A DNA stretch of 64,000 bases from Burkholderiaceae bacterium 16 (lineage in GTDB: Bacteria > Pseudomonadota > Gammaproteobacteria > Burkholderiales > Burkholderiaceae). The notes under the pieces are model-generated. The model had not been told where the DNA came from. It was given only the letters and a program-made list of their open reading frames with translations, and ran no database searches. Shown here one piece after another: positions 53,524 through 62,440 of this stretch. A program made the position numbers and the translations under genes. Position 1 is the stretch's first letter. Each line of letters starts with the position of its first letter. The stretch is taken from assembly GCA_000955785.1 (NCBI GenBank), contig JYOD01000007.1, forward strand, positions 17,341 through 81,340. Reading direction: 5' to 3'.

Positions 53524-54522
53524 GTGATTCGAAAGAGCTTGATACGCGCTGCCGTCGCGGCCGGCGTGGCGGGTGCGTTCGCCCTGCCGGGCGTTTCCGG
53601 GCAGGCACATGCCCAGCCGGCCAAGTACCCCGCCAAGCCCATCCGGCTGGTGGTGCCATTCTCATCGGGCAGCGCCACCGATATCCTCGCCCGCATCGTC
53701 AGCACCAGGCTGGGCGAATCCGGCAGTTACCAGATGATTGTGGAGAACCGGCCCGGAGCCGGCGGCACGCTTGGCGCCGCGCTGGTCGCCAAGGCGGCGC
53801 CCGATGGCTACACCCTGATCCTAGTTTCGGTCGGGCATGCCATCAACGCCACGCTGTATCCCAGGCTGCCCTACGACACCGTCAAGGACTTCGCCCCGGT
53901 GACGCTGGTGGCGACGGTGCCCAACGTGCTGGTGGTCAACGGCGCCAGCAAGCTGGGCTCGGTCAAGGACGTGGTGGCGGCCGCCAAGGCGAAGCCGGGC
54001 GCCATGAACTTCGACTCGGCCGGCTCCGGCAGTTCGACCCACATGAGCGGCGAGCTGTTCAAGATGGAGGCTGGCGTGGACATCGCGCACATCCCTTACA
54101 AGGGCACGGGCGAGGCGCTGACCGATGTCATGGCCGGCCGCGTCGACCTGATGTTCGCGCCCACGGTCTCGGCGATGCCGTTCGTGCGCCAGGGCAAGCT
54201 CAAGGCGCTGGCGGTCACCACGCCCCGGCGGGCAACCTCGCTGCCGGACATCCCGACCGTGGCGGAGTCGGGCCTGCCCGGCTATGCATTCGAGTCCTGG
54301 TTCGGCGTGCTGGCGCCTGCCGGTACGCCGAAGGAGATCGTTACGGCGCTGAATGGCGAAATCGCGAAAGCGCTAGGCACGCCGGCGGTGCGCGAGCGCC
54401 TGCTGGTGCAAGGGGCGGAGCCGCGTACGTCCACGCCGCAGGAGTTCGAGCGCTACATCAAGGCGGAGATCGCCAAGCTGGCGCCGGTGGTCAGGCAGTC
54501 GGGCGCGCAGGCTGGCCAGTAG
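53524..54522 (+). CDS. Bug/TctC family periplasmic receptor
   Basis: A 332-residue Bug receptor. Signal peptide about 1-32 (ending AHAQ), then KYPAKPIRLVVPFSSGSATD and VENRPGAGGTLG. It starts at GTG 53524 with GGAGGAGACAAAC upstream. It lies between the porin remnant and the LacI gene, downstream of operator 2, and probably binds the aromatic acid or phenol degraded by the dioxygenase operon. Confidence 0.93.
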   Translation: MIRKSLIRAAVAAGVAGAFALPGVSGQAHAQPAKYPAKPIRLVVPFSSGSATDILARIVSTRLGESGSYQMIVENRPGAGGTLGAALVAKAAPDGYTLILVSVGHAINATLYPRLPYDTVKDFAPVTLVATVPNVLVVNGASKLGSVKDVVAAAKAKPGAMNFDSAGSGSSTHMSGELFKMEAGVDIAHIPYKGTGEALTDVMAGRVDLMFAPTVSAMPFVRQGKLKALAVTTPRRATSLPDIPTVAESGLPGYAFESWFGVLAPAGTPKEIVTALNGEIAKALGTPAVRERLLVQGAEPRTSTPQEFERYIKAEIAKLAPVVRQSGAQAGQ

Positions 54523-54620
54523 GGCGCCGGCAAGCCGCGGCGGCCTGGGATGGAGGGCGGCTCGGGCGTCTTCGCATAAAATGGCGTGTTCTCATTCACC
54601 GCACATCCCAGCCTGCCGTC

Positions 54621-55649
54621 ATGGACCAGCGTAAGCGCATTACCCTCAAGGACCTGGCGGCGAAGGCGGATGTCCATTACTCCACTGTCTCCCGGGTGAT
54701 GAATGCGTCCACCCGGCACCTGGTCGCCGACGAGGTGGCGGAGCGCATCCTGCGCATGGCGGATGAGCTTGGCTTCCGGCCGAACCGCATCGCCGCCGGC
54801 CTGCGCACCAAGCGCTCCGGACTGATCGGCGTGGTGCTGCCGGATATTGCCAATCCCGTCTTTCCACCCATCCTCGCCGGGCTCGAAGGCGTGCTGGCCT
54901 CGCAAGGCTATGTGCCCATCGTGGTCAATGTCGGCGCCGACAAGGCGCGGCAGCGCTTCGTCATCGACCAGATGCTCGGGCGTCAGGTCGATGGCCTGAT
55001 CCTCGCCACCGCCGAGCGCGAGGATCCCGTCCTGGATTACTGCGTCAAGCAGAACATCCCCGTAGTCATGGTCAATCGCGGGGAGGATCTCGGCAGGGTG
55101 CCCTGCGTGGTCAGCGACAACATGGTGGGGATGCGGCTGGCGGTGGATCACCTCCTTGCGCTGGGCCATCGCCGTATTGGCCATATCGCCGGTCCGGACT
55201 CGTTGTCCACCGGGCACCAGCGCAAGCTGGGCTTTATCGAAGCGGTGCGCAAGCACAAGCTGCGCCAGAGCGAATGGATGATCGTGGAAGCGGCGAACTA
55301 CGGCCGCGAAGCGGGCCGCGAGGCATGCCAGGCGCTGCTCGCGCAGTTTCCCGCCCTGACTGCGATCGCCGCCGGCAACGACCTGGTGGCGCTGGGATGC
55401 TACGACTATTTCCGCGAAGCGGGGATCGCCTGCCCTGGCCGGGTCTCGGTGGTTGGCCACAACGATATGCCGTTCGTGGATGCGCTCACGCCGCCGCTCA
55501 CCACGATCCGCATCGCGGTGCACGAAATGGGGGCGAAGGCTGCTACCTTGCTGCTGGCGCGCATCGAAGGCGCAGGCGCCGAGGCGGCCAGCGTGGTGCT
55601 GTGCCCGGAGCTGATCGTCCGCGGCTCGACGGCGCCGCCGGCGGCCTGA
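54621..55649 (+). CDS. LacI family transcriptional repressor
   Basis: A 342-residue LacI/GalR regulator. HTH at about 6-28 (TLKDLAAKADVHYSTVSRVM), hinge helix with the operator-intercalating leucine in NRIAAGLRT, then a periplasmic-binding-protein-like sensor domain (GLIGVVLPDIANPVFPPI to the end). This domain layout matches a central-CpG palindrome such as TGCAAACGTTTGCA, two copies of which flank the dioxygenase operon. It is the likely repressor of that operon and of its own unit. Confidence 0.94.
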   Translation: MDQRKRITLKDLAAKADVHYSTVSRVMNASTRHLVADEVAERILRMADELGFRPNRIAAGLRTKRSGLIGVVLPDIANPVFPPILAGLEGVLASQGYVPIVVNVGADKARQRFVIDQMLGRQVDGLILATAEREDPVLDYCVKQNIPVVMVNRGEDLGRVPCVVSDNMVGMRLAVDHLLALGHRRIGHIAGPDSLSTGHQRKLGFIEAVRKHKLRQSEWMIVEAANYGREAGREACQALLAQFPALTAIAAGNDLVALGCYDYFREAGIACPGRVSVVGHNDMPFVDALTPPLTTIRIAVHEMGAKAATLLLARIEGAGAEAASVVLCPELIVRGSTAPPAA

Positions 55650-55665
55650 CCGCCGTCAGTCAGGT

Positions 55666-55857
55666 TTATTCGCCCAGCGGCGCCATGGCAACTTGCCACC
55701 GTGGCGGGCTGCCGATGCTGGCGCTCAGATGCTCGCAAAAGGCGCGCACCTTGGCGCTTGCACGCGGCAGCGCGTGCAGCAGGTAGATGCCGGTTTCCGC
55801 CTGCGGCGCCAGGCCGTCCAGGTCCACGCTCCGCACGGGATCAAGATGGACTGAGCT
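55666..55857 (-). pseudogene. 3' fragment of a LysR-type regulator gene
   Basis: About 63 codons reading VDLDGLAPQAETGIYLLHAL and RASAKVRAFCEHLSASIG toward the stop at 55666-55668. This matches the C-terminal end of LysR effector-binding domains (the LL-PR-RAF-E-L pattern). An in-frame stop lies just upstream at about 55858, and the HTH and most of the effector domain are missing. It abuts the oxidoreductase gene end. Confidence 0.75.
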
Positions 55858-55881
55858 TCCTCAGCCGGCAGTGGCCGGCAA

Positions 55882-57006
55882 TCAGGGCTTCAGTGCGGCC
55901 ACCCGTTGCCCGACGTAGCCGCCAATGGCCAGCGATGCGCTCAGCCCCGGGGACTCGATGCCAAACAAGTTGAGCAGGCCCGGAATGCCATGCTCGCGCT
56001 CGTCTTGCACGATGAAGTCGGTGGCGCTGTTGTGCATTGACGACCCCGGGCCGGCCAGGCGGGGGCGGATGCCCGTGTAGCCGGGTTGCAGGTCGCCATC
56101 GCGCAGGCCGGGGTAATAGCGGCGTACGGCGTGGTAGAACGCGGCTTCGCGCGAGGCGTCGAAGCGGTAGTCCACGCCGTCGCGCCAGTCCAGGTCCGGG
56201 CCGAATTTGCACTGCCCGCCCAGGTCCAGCGTTACGTGCGCGCGCAGCGTGCCTGCGCGGCCGGTGGGATAGACCAGGCGCTGGAAGGGCGATGGGCGGC
56301 CCAGCGTGAAGTAGTGGCCGATGGCGTGATAGAGCGGCGGGATCTTGTCGGCCGGCATGCCCGCGATGGCCGTTGCCACTCGCTGCGCGCCAAGGCCAGC
56401 CGCGTTGATGACGGTGCCGCACAGCAACTCCGTTGGTTCGGCGCCGCCCACCTTCAGAACGATGCCATCCGGGGTTGGCTGTCCTGCCAGCACCGGACTA
56501 CTCAGTGCCAGCGCAGCGCCATGGCGTTCTGCGTCGCCCAGGTAGGCCAGCATCAGGCCGTGGCTGTCGACGATGCCGGTCGACGGTGACAGCAAGGCCC
56601 CCGCGCAAGCCACCTCCGGCTCCAGGGCGCGCGCCTCGGCGGCGCCGATGATGCGCAGGTCGGTGACACCCTGGGCCGTGCCTAGCTCCACATACTTGTG
56701 CAGTTCGGGAAGGTCAGCTTCCTGTACCGCGACGATCAGCTTGCCAATGCGCTGGTGGCCGATCCCGCGCTCGGCGCAGTAGTCGTACAGCGCCGCCTTG
56801 CCCGCCACGCAAAGCCTGCCCTTGAGCGAGCCCGGCGCATACGAGATGCCTGCATGAATGACTTCCGAATTGCGCGCGCTGGTGTGGGTGCCGAAGGCGT
56901 TCTCCGCCTCCAGGATGACCACTTCGCAGCCGGCGGCGGACAAGGTGCGGGCGATGGCGAGACCTACCACGCCAGCGCCGATGACGGCGCAGTCAACGCT
57001 TTCCAT
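55882..57006 (-). CDS. FAD-dependent oxidoreductase, L-2-hydroxyglutarate dehydrogenase-like
   Basis: A 374-residue DAO-family flavoprotein. FAD-binding GAGVVGLAIARTLSAAGCEV is near the start, followed by HTSARNSEVIHAGISYAPGS, a segment typical of LhgO-type 2-hydroxyacid dehydrogenases, and IVDSHGLM. It should oxidise an L-2-hydroxy acid to a 2-keto acid. It is last in a leftward unit with Bug, RraA-like and hydroxyacid dehydrogenase genes. Confidence 0.91.
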   Translation of the reverse strand: MESVDCAVIGAGVVGLAIARTLSAAGCEVVILEAENAFGTHTSARNSEVIHAGISYAPGSLKGRLCVAGKAALYDYCAERGIGHQRIGKLIVAVQEADLPELHKYVELGTAQGVTDLRIIGAAEARALEPEVACAGALLSPSTGIVDSHGLMLAYLGDAERHGAALALSSPVLAGQPTPDGIVLKVGGAEPTELLCGTVINAAGLGAQRVATAIAGMPADKIPPLYHAIGHYFTLGRPSPFQRLVYPTGRAGTLRAHVTLDLGGQCKFGPDLDWRDGVDYRFDASREAAFYHAVRRYYPGLRDGDLQPGYTGIRPRLAGPGSSMHNSATDFIVQDEREHGIPGLLNLFGIESPGLSASLAIGGYVGQRVAALKP

Positions 57007-57057
57007 TTTGCAGAAACTCCGGTTGAAGAAGGTTGGGCTTGCTTTCCGTCTGGCGTC

Positions 57058-58032
57058 TCAGGTCAGTCTGATCTGCGCTTCGCGGATCAGCGCGCCCCAT
57101 TTGGCGTGCTCGGCACGGATGTGCGCGGCGAACTGCGCCGCTGTCTGCGGCGTCGGCACGCTGCCTTCCTGCGCCAGCTTCTGTTGCACGTCCGGGCGCG
57201 CCAGCACCCTGATGGTCGCCGCGCCCAGCCACTCGGTGACATTGGCGGGCAAGCCGGCGGGGCCCACCAGGCCCAGCCACGTGGTGGCCTCGAAGCCTGC
57301 GAATCCTTGCTCGGCCACCGTCGGCACTGCGGGCAGAGAAGGCAGGCGCTTCGCCGACGTCACAGCCAGCGCGCGGATCTTGCCGGCCGACAACTGCGGC
57401 ATCACGGAAACGGTGTTGCCAAAGTAGGTGTCTACCTGGCCGCCGAGCAGGTCGGTCATGGCCGGGCCGGCGCCCTTGTATGGCACCTGCAGCACACGCA
57501 CGCCGGCGCGCCGCGCCAGCATCTCGCCGGCCAGGTGGCCCACGGTGCCGTTGCCGGCCTGGGCGATGCCCATATCGCCGTTGCGCGCCCTGGCCGCCTT
57601 GACGAAGTCGGCCAGCGTGCGCAGCGGCGAGTCCTGGCGCACCACCAGCACCACGGGCTGTTCCGCCACGCCAGCGACCGGCGTGAAATCCCTCAGGGGA
57701 TCGAACGGCATCTTCGGGTACAGCGCCGGGTTGATCGCCAGGTTGGCGGCCTGGCCCATGCCAATGGTGTAGCCGTCCGGCGCCGACTTGGCCACCGCGT
57801 CCAGGCCAATATTGCCGCCCGCGCCGGGCTTGTTGTCCACCACCAGCGTCCAGTGGTCGGTCAGGGTCAGCTTCTCGGCGACCAGCCGCGAGGTGGTGTC
57901 GGTGCCGCCGCCGGGCGGGAACGGCACCACCAGCCGGATGGGTTTCTGCGGCCACGCGCCTTGTGCACGGGCGATGCCGGCGGCGGCCAGCGTCATGGCG
58001 GCGGTGGCCTGGAGGAAATGACGTCGTTGCAT
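57058..58032 (-). CDS. Bug/TctC family periplasmic receptor
   Basis: A 324-residue Bug receptor. Signal peptide about 1-24 (ending IARAQ), KPIRLVVPFPPGGGTDTTSR and VVDNKPGAGGNIG. CAGGAGACAAAAC precedes the ATG at 58030-58032. It is the fifth Bug gene in the window. The neighbouring RraA-like and 2-hydroxyacid dehydrogenase genes suggest a hydroxy- or keto-acid substrate. Confidence 0.95.
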   Translation of the reverse strand: MQRRHFLQATAAMTLAAAGIARAQGAWPQKPIRLVVPFPPGGGTDTTSRLVAEKLTLTDHWTLVVDNKPGAGGNIGLDAVAKSAPDGYTIGMGQAANLAINPALYPKMPFDPLRDFTPVAGVAEQPVVLVVRQDSPLRTLADFVKAARARNGDMGIAQAGNGTVGHLAGEMLARRAGVRVLQVPYKGAGPAMTDLLGGQVDTYFGNTVSVMPQLSAGKIRALAVTSAKRLPSLPAVPTVAEQGFAGFEATTWLGLVGPAGLPANVTEWLGAATIRVLARPDVQQKLAQEGSVPTPQTAAQFAAHIRAEHAKWGALIREAQIRLT

Positions 58033-58083
58033 GTTTTGTCTCCTGTTTGTTTTGGCACCCGCGCGGGCGGTGCCGCGCCGGAT

Positions 58084-58800
58084 TCAGACCGGCAGTCCCT
58101 TGGCGCGCAGCGCCGCGTCGAACCGTTCGGGGTCCGAGGTGCCGGCGGCGTTGTCGGCGCGAATCCGGGCCTCCTTCTGCAGGTGGGCGCGGGTGCGCTG
58201 CAGGATCTCGACGGCCTCTGCGGCGGGCACGGCGATCACGCCGTCCGCGTCGCCCACGATCAGGTCGCCCGGGAGCACGGCCATGCCCGCGCACGAGACG
58301 GGCACGTTGATCTCGCCGGGGCCGTCCTTGCTCGGGCCGCGGTGGGTGTTGCCGCGCGCAAAGATGGGCATGCCGTCTTCCGCCCATTCGAGTACGTCGC
58401 GCACCGCGCCATCGATCACCAGCCCGCCGAGCTTTTTGGCCAGGCAGGTGGTGCGCATCAGGCCGCCGACCAGCGCCTGCGTCACGTCGCCTCCGCCGTC
58501 GATCACCAGCACATCGCCGGGGCGGACCATCATCAGCGCCTTATGGATCATCAGGTTGTCGCCGGGGCGCACGCGCACGGTGACGGCCGGCCCGCACAGT
58601 ACGGTGTCCGGCCGGCAGTGATAGGGGCGCAGGCCGATGGTGCCGATATTGCGGCTCATGGCATCGCCGATCGCCGCCACCGGCATTTCGCGGAAGGCGG
58701 CGACGATGTCCGGCGCGGGGCCGGCGGCGCAAGGGTTGATGCGGTAGCCCGCGGGCCATGCCTTGTTGCCGGCTTCGGTGCTGCTTGCTTCGTTGCTCAT
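58084..58800 (-). CDS. RraA-like 4-hydroxy-2-oxoacid aldolase/decarboxylase family protein
   Basis: A 238-residue RraA/HMG-aldolase-fold protein. The conserved pyruvate/metal-binding block GLVIDGAVRD and the late DLIVGDADGVIAVP are present. Members cleave 4-carboxy-4-hydroxy-2-oxoadipate or decarboxylate oxaloacetate. AAGGAGACCTGG precedes the ATG. It lies 42 bases after the hydroxyacid dehydrogenase gene and may split a keto acid formed by the flanking oxidoreductases. Confidence 0.9.
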   Translation of the reverse strand: MSNEASSTEAGNKAWPAGYRINPCAAGPAPDIVAAFREMPVAAIGDAMSRNIGTIGLRPYHCRPDTVLCGPAVTVRVRPGDNLMIHKALMMVRPGDVLVIDGGGDVTQALVGGLMRTTCLAKKLGGLVIDGAVRDVLEWAEDGMPIFARGNTHRGPSKDGPGEINVPVSCAGMAVLPGDLIVGDADGVIAVPAAEAVEILQRTRAHLQKEARIRADNAAGTSDPERFDAALRAKGLPV

Positions 58801-58842
58801 CCAGGTCTCCTTCGTGGCTTGCTGTCGGTTGGGGGCGCGCTG

Positions 58843-59841
58843 TCACGCGCTGAGGGCATCCGGGGCGCCGTCCAGCACCTGCGGATTGACGCAGGCGGTG
58901 GCCGCGGGCGGCGTGCCCTGTAGGAAGCCGAGCACATTGCGCGCGGCGCCGCTCGCCATCGCGGCCAGGGCGGCCGGCGTGGAGCCGCCCACATGGGGCG
59001 TGAGGACGATGTTGTCCAGGCCGAGCAACGGGCTGCCGGCGGGCAGGGGCTCGACCGCCATGGTGTCCAGTCCGGCTGCGTAGAGCTGGCCGCTTTGCAG
59101 CGCCTGCACCAGCGCCGGCTCGTCGACCACTTCGCCGCGCGCCGTATTGAGCAGGATGGCGCCGTGGCGCATGCGCGCGAACTGCGGCGCGCCGATCATG
59201 TTGCGGGTGTGGCTGTTCAGCGGTACGTGCAGGCTCAGCACGTCGCTGGCTTCGAGGAGCGCATCGAGCGTGCCGGCAAGCGCCACGCCCTCCACGGGGC
59301 TGGCGCGCCCGGCCAGTGCAGGGTCGAAGGCAAGCACCGGCATGCCGAGCGCCAGGCATACGCCGGCGACCCGTTGCGCGACCTGCCCGAAGCCGACCAG
59401 GCCCAGCGTGCGGCCATGCAGTTCGATGCCGTCCTGCGCGCGCGACCACCGGCCGGCCTGGATCTCCCGGTCCATCCACGCCACGCGCCGCGCCGCCGCG
59501 AACATCAGGCCGAGCGTGAGTTCAGCCACCGAACGGGCATTGGCGCCGGGCGTGACGTAGACGGGAATGCCGCGCGCGGTTGCGGCTTCCACGTCGATGT
59601 TGCTGACGCCTGCGCCGTGCTTGGAGATCACCTTCAGCGTGGGGCATGCCGCGATGGCGGCACCGCTCAGTGCGACGGTGCGGGAGATGACGGCGTCGAC
59701 CGGTTCGGTGGCGAGGATGCGCGCTACCTCGCCAGCGTCATCCGCATTGGCAAGATAGAGAATCCGCGAACCGGCCGCTTGCAGCAGGCGGGCGCCGGCC
59801 GGGGCCAGGCGAGGAGCGGTGACGAGAACGGTATATGGCAT
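58843..59841 (-). CDS. D-2-hydroxyacid dehydrogenase
   Basis: A 332-residue NAD-dependent dehydrogenase. Rossmann motif GLVGFGQVAQRVAG, catalytic arginine in LNTARGEVVDE, glutamate in DTMAVEPLP and histidine in LTPHVGGST. The ATG at 59839-59841 marks the domain start although its ribosome binding site is weak; an upstream frame extension is possible. First gene of the leftward unit, divergent from the LysR gene at 60009. Confidence 0.91.
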   Translation of the reverse strand: MPYTVLVTAPRLAPAGARLLQAAGSRILYLANADDAGEVARILATEPVDAVISRTVALSGAAIAACPTLKVISKHGAGVSNIDVEAATARGIPVYVTPGANARSVAELTLGLMFAAARRVAWMDREIQAGRWSRAQDGIELHGRTLGLVGFGQVAQRVAGVCLALGMPVLAFDPALAGRASPVEGVALAGTLDALLEASDVLSLHVPLNSHTRNMIGAPQFARMRHGAILLNTARGEVVDEPALVQALQSGQLYAAGLDTMAVEPLPAGSPLLGLDNIVLTPHVGGSTPAALAAMASGAARNVLGFLQGTPPAATACVNPQVLDGAPDALSA

Positions 59842-59982
59842 GGAGACGGTCAACAGGCGTTGGACAATCGGCGTGCGGCCGATACGGTGCTGAATTCTTG
59901 TCCTCACGACAGATTCCGTCCAGCTTATAATTTTTGGAAATCGTTAAATATTGGTAATCAATCAAGGCTGCCCCCCCGGCAG

Positions 59983-60009
59983 CGCACTCCACGCACTCCA
60001 CGCACTCCA
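59983..60009. repeat. Three tandem copies of CGCACTCCA abutting a start codon
   Basis: Three exact 9-bp copies at 59983-59991, 59992-60000 and 60001-60009. The last A of the third copy is the A of the LysR start codon, so the repeat occupies the place of a ribosome binding site. Copy number could change by slippage and alter translation. Confidence 0.88.
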
Positions 60010-60911
60010 TGGACCTCCGCGATCTCAAGTACTTCCTTGCCGTGGCCAGCGCGGGTAACTTCCGGCGCGCGGCAGAACTGGTGCACCGCAGCCAGCCGAC
60101 GCTCACCAAGGCCATCGACCGGCTGGAGGCGTCGCTCGGCGCCGGGTTGTTCGAGCGCGACGGCAGGGGACAGAAGCTCAGCGCGGCCGGTGTCGCGCTG
60201 CGGGCGCGCGCAACCTTGCTGCTGCAGGAAGCCGACCTGTTGCGCGACGAGGTAAGCGCCATCGCGCGCGGGGTAGCCGGCACGGTACGGCTGGGCAGCG
60301 GCCCGCTTGGGGCGGAATACCTGCTGCCCCGCATCTGCAGCATGCTGCTGCGGCAGGCCGCCGACGTGATGCTGCAGCTCACGATCCGCAACAACTACGA
60401 ACTACGCGACGAACTGCGCGAGGGGCGCCTGGACCTTGTGCTGGGCTTCGTGCCGGAAGAGGAGGAGGAATTCCGCTGCGAGACGCTGCTCAAGGACACC
60501 GTGGTCGTCGCGGCAGCGAAGGGCCATCCGATCCTCAAGACGCGGCGCGTCACGCTGGAGTCGCTCGCGGCTTGCCAATGGGCTCTGCCCAACCGCGCGG
60601 TGGCAAGCCGGGCCTGGCTGGACCATGCCTTCGAGTCGCGCGACCTGCCCCGGCCCGTGGTGCAGATCGAGACCAATTCGATCCCGCTGATCCCCCGCGT
60701 GGTGGCCGACACGGCATTGCTGACCTTCGTCTCGCGGCGCACCTTGCGCGCAAGCGGCGGACAACTGCAAGAGGTGCCCCTGGCGGCGGCCACGCTGGTG
60801 CGCAATTTTGGTGTGACGTATCGCAAGGATGTGCCGCTATCGCCGGTGGCGGATCGCCTGATCGGCTTGCTGCATGACCATGGGAGCAGCTTGTTCAACA
60901 AGGTGGATTAG
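60009..60911 (+). CDS. LysR-type regulator of the hydroxyacid operon
   Basis: A 300-residue LysR regulator. HTH in MDLRDLKYFLAVASAGNFRR and AAELVHRSQPTLTKAIDRLE. No Shine-Dalgarno sequence is visible: the 27 bases upstream are the tandem repeat. It diverges from the 2-hydroxyacid dehydrogenase operon over 167 bases, with an AT-rich promoter stretch near 59922-59962, and presumably controls it. Confidence 0.92.
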   Translation: MDLRDLKYFLAVASAGNFRRAAELVHRSQPTLTKAIDRLEASLGAGLFERDGRGQKLSAAGVALRARATLLLQEADLLRDEVSAIARGVAGTVRLGSGPLGAEYLLPRICSMLLRQAADVMLQLTIRNNYELRDELREGRLDLVLGFVPEEEEEFRCETLLKDTVVVAAAKGHPILKTRRVTLESLAACQWALPNRAVASRAWLDHAFESRDLPRPVVQIETNSIPLIPRVVADTALLTFVSRRTLRASGGQLQEVPLAAATLVRNFGVTYRKDVPLSPVADRLIGLLHDHGSSLFNKVD

Positions 60912-61044
60912 AACGGCGGCGTGGGCGCGGGAGGAAAGTGGAACATACTGCGGCTTCCGCCCGGCTGCGCTATCCGGACCAATATTTCCCGCGCATCGCG
61001 GTGAGCGATGTCCGATGCGCGGCCGGAATCCCGAGGGAGAGGTT

Positions 61045-61610
61045 GTGAGCGATCAGCCCTTGTCGTCCTGGCAAGTACATGCCGGGCCCGCCCCTTGCGC
61101 GCTTGCGCTGCTGGGGCTGCACGCTGTCCGGTTTCAGCGAAGACCTGGGGCGAACCGTGCGGCGCGTGGAAGTGGTGAGTCCGCGCATCAGAGTGGTGAT
61201 CGGCTTTGGCGCCGGCTACCTGCTTGGCGCGGGAAAGAACCAGCGGCGCCACCAGGCGTTCGTCGTCGGTAACCCAGCCGGGCCGACCACGGTGGAGCGA
61301 GACTTTCGAAGCGGCGGCGATTCGCGAACTGCGCGAAGAGACGGGGATCCGGGTCGATGCGGTCGATGCGCCGGTGAGCACGCGGGAGGTCTCGCTGCAA
61401 TTGCCTGACGGAGAACATGTCCTGGCGGTCGAGCGGTATTTTGTCGTGGCGGCAACCGGCGAGGCGCTGTCGCGTGACGACTGGACCGACGATGAAAGGA
61501 GTGTGATCGCGGACCACAGGTGGTGGTCGCAGACGGAGTTGGCCTCGACCACCGAGACCGTATGGCCGGAAGGGCTGGTTGGCATCCTGAAGGCCGCGGG
61601 AAGGTTCTAG
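61045..61610 (+). pseudogene. Degraded Nudix hydrolase gene
   Basis: The C-terminal part is good Nudix sequence: ETFEAAAIRELREETGI carries the box residues, followed by VEVSLQLPDGEHVLAVERYF-like strands and a normal end. The N-terminal part lies in another frame (from a GTG at 61045, with VRVVIGF-like strand sequence near 61180), and the join near 61290-61310 needs a frameshift. The protein would be of about 180 residues if intact. Sequencing error is possible, but the gene next to it is also shifted. Confidence 0.65.
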
Positions 61611-61671
61611 CCGCCATGCGCCATGCGTATCGGGGGTGCGGCAGCGGCGTCCCCCGATGCCTCTTCTTCCC

Positions 61672-62440
61672 TCAGAACAAGGTATAGCCACCATCGATGA
61701 CCAGCGTATCGCCCGTGTGATAGCGGGATGCCGCGCTCATCAGATAGATGGCGATCCCGCCGAAGTCGGCCGGCTCGCCCCAGCGGCGCATCGGCACGCG
61801 CTTGCCCACCATTTCCTGGAACGCCGGATCCGCCTGCCCCCTGGCGGTCATGTCGGTGGCGATCCAGCCCGGCAGGATGGAATGCGCGCGGATGCCGTGG
61901 CGCGCGTACTCCACGGCCAGCGCACGCATCATCGATATCAGCCCGCCCTTGGTGGCGGCATAGTGCTGGTTGCGCGCGGCCCCTTCGATGGCGGCTACTG
62001 ACGCGGTGCCAACCAGCACGCCGCCGCCGTCTTGCTCCAGCATGTGCCGCGCGGCGGCGCGCAGTGTAAAGAAGGCCCCGTCGAGGTTGACCCGCAGCAC
62101 GCGATGCCAGTCTTCCGTGCCGAGCGTCTCGAAGCGGCCGCCGCGCGCGCCGATTCCCGCGTTGGCAAAGCAGCCGTCTACGCGGCCCAGGGTCGCGACC
62201 GTTTCGGCGGGCGGTTTGCACCGCGGCCTCGTCGCCCACATCGCAAACTGCCGTGTGCACCCTGCGGCCGTGCGCGGCCAGGCGCGCGGCCGCATCGTCA
62301 TTTTTCCGGGCGTTGGTGCCCCAGATCGAGATGTCGGCACCAGCCGCCGCCATGGCCTCGGCCATGCCGAGTCCGATTCCACTATTGCCGCCCGTGACGA
62401 GGGCAACCTTTCCGGTCAGGTCAAAAGCTGTGTAGGTCAC
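61672..62440 (-). pseudogene. Short-chain dehydrogenase gene with a one-base frameshift
   Basis: A normal SDR start (GKVALVTGGNSGIGLGMAEA) runs to GDEAAVQTA, then the frame changes at about 62206-62216, after which FANAGIG, the catalytic YAATKGG and the C-terminal GDTLVIDGGYTLF continue in the other frame. One extra base (a C in a CCGCCCGCC run) accounts for it; the full length of 769 bases is 256 codons plus one. It could be a true pseudogene or a single-base error in the run. The intact protein would have 255 residues. Confidence 0.8.

Noticed and set aside
59983-60009. Short repeats as a CRISPR array
   Set aside because: Contiguous 9-bp units without spacers; the same holds for 2215-2241.
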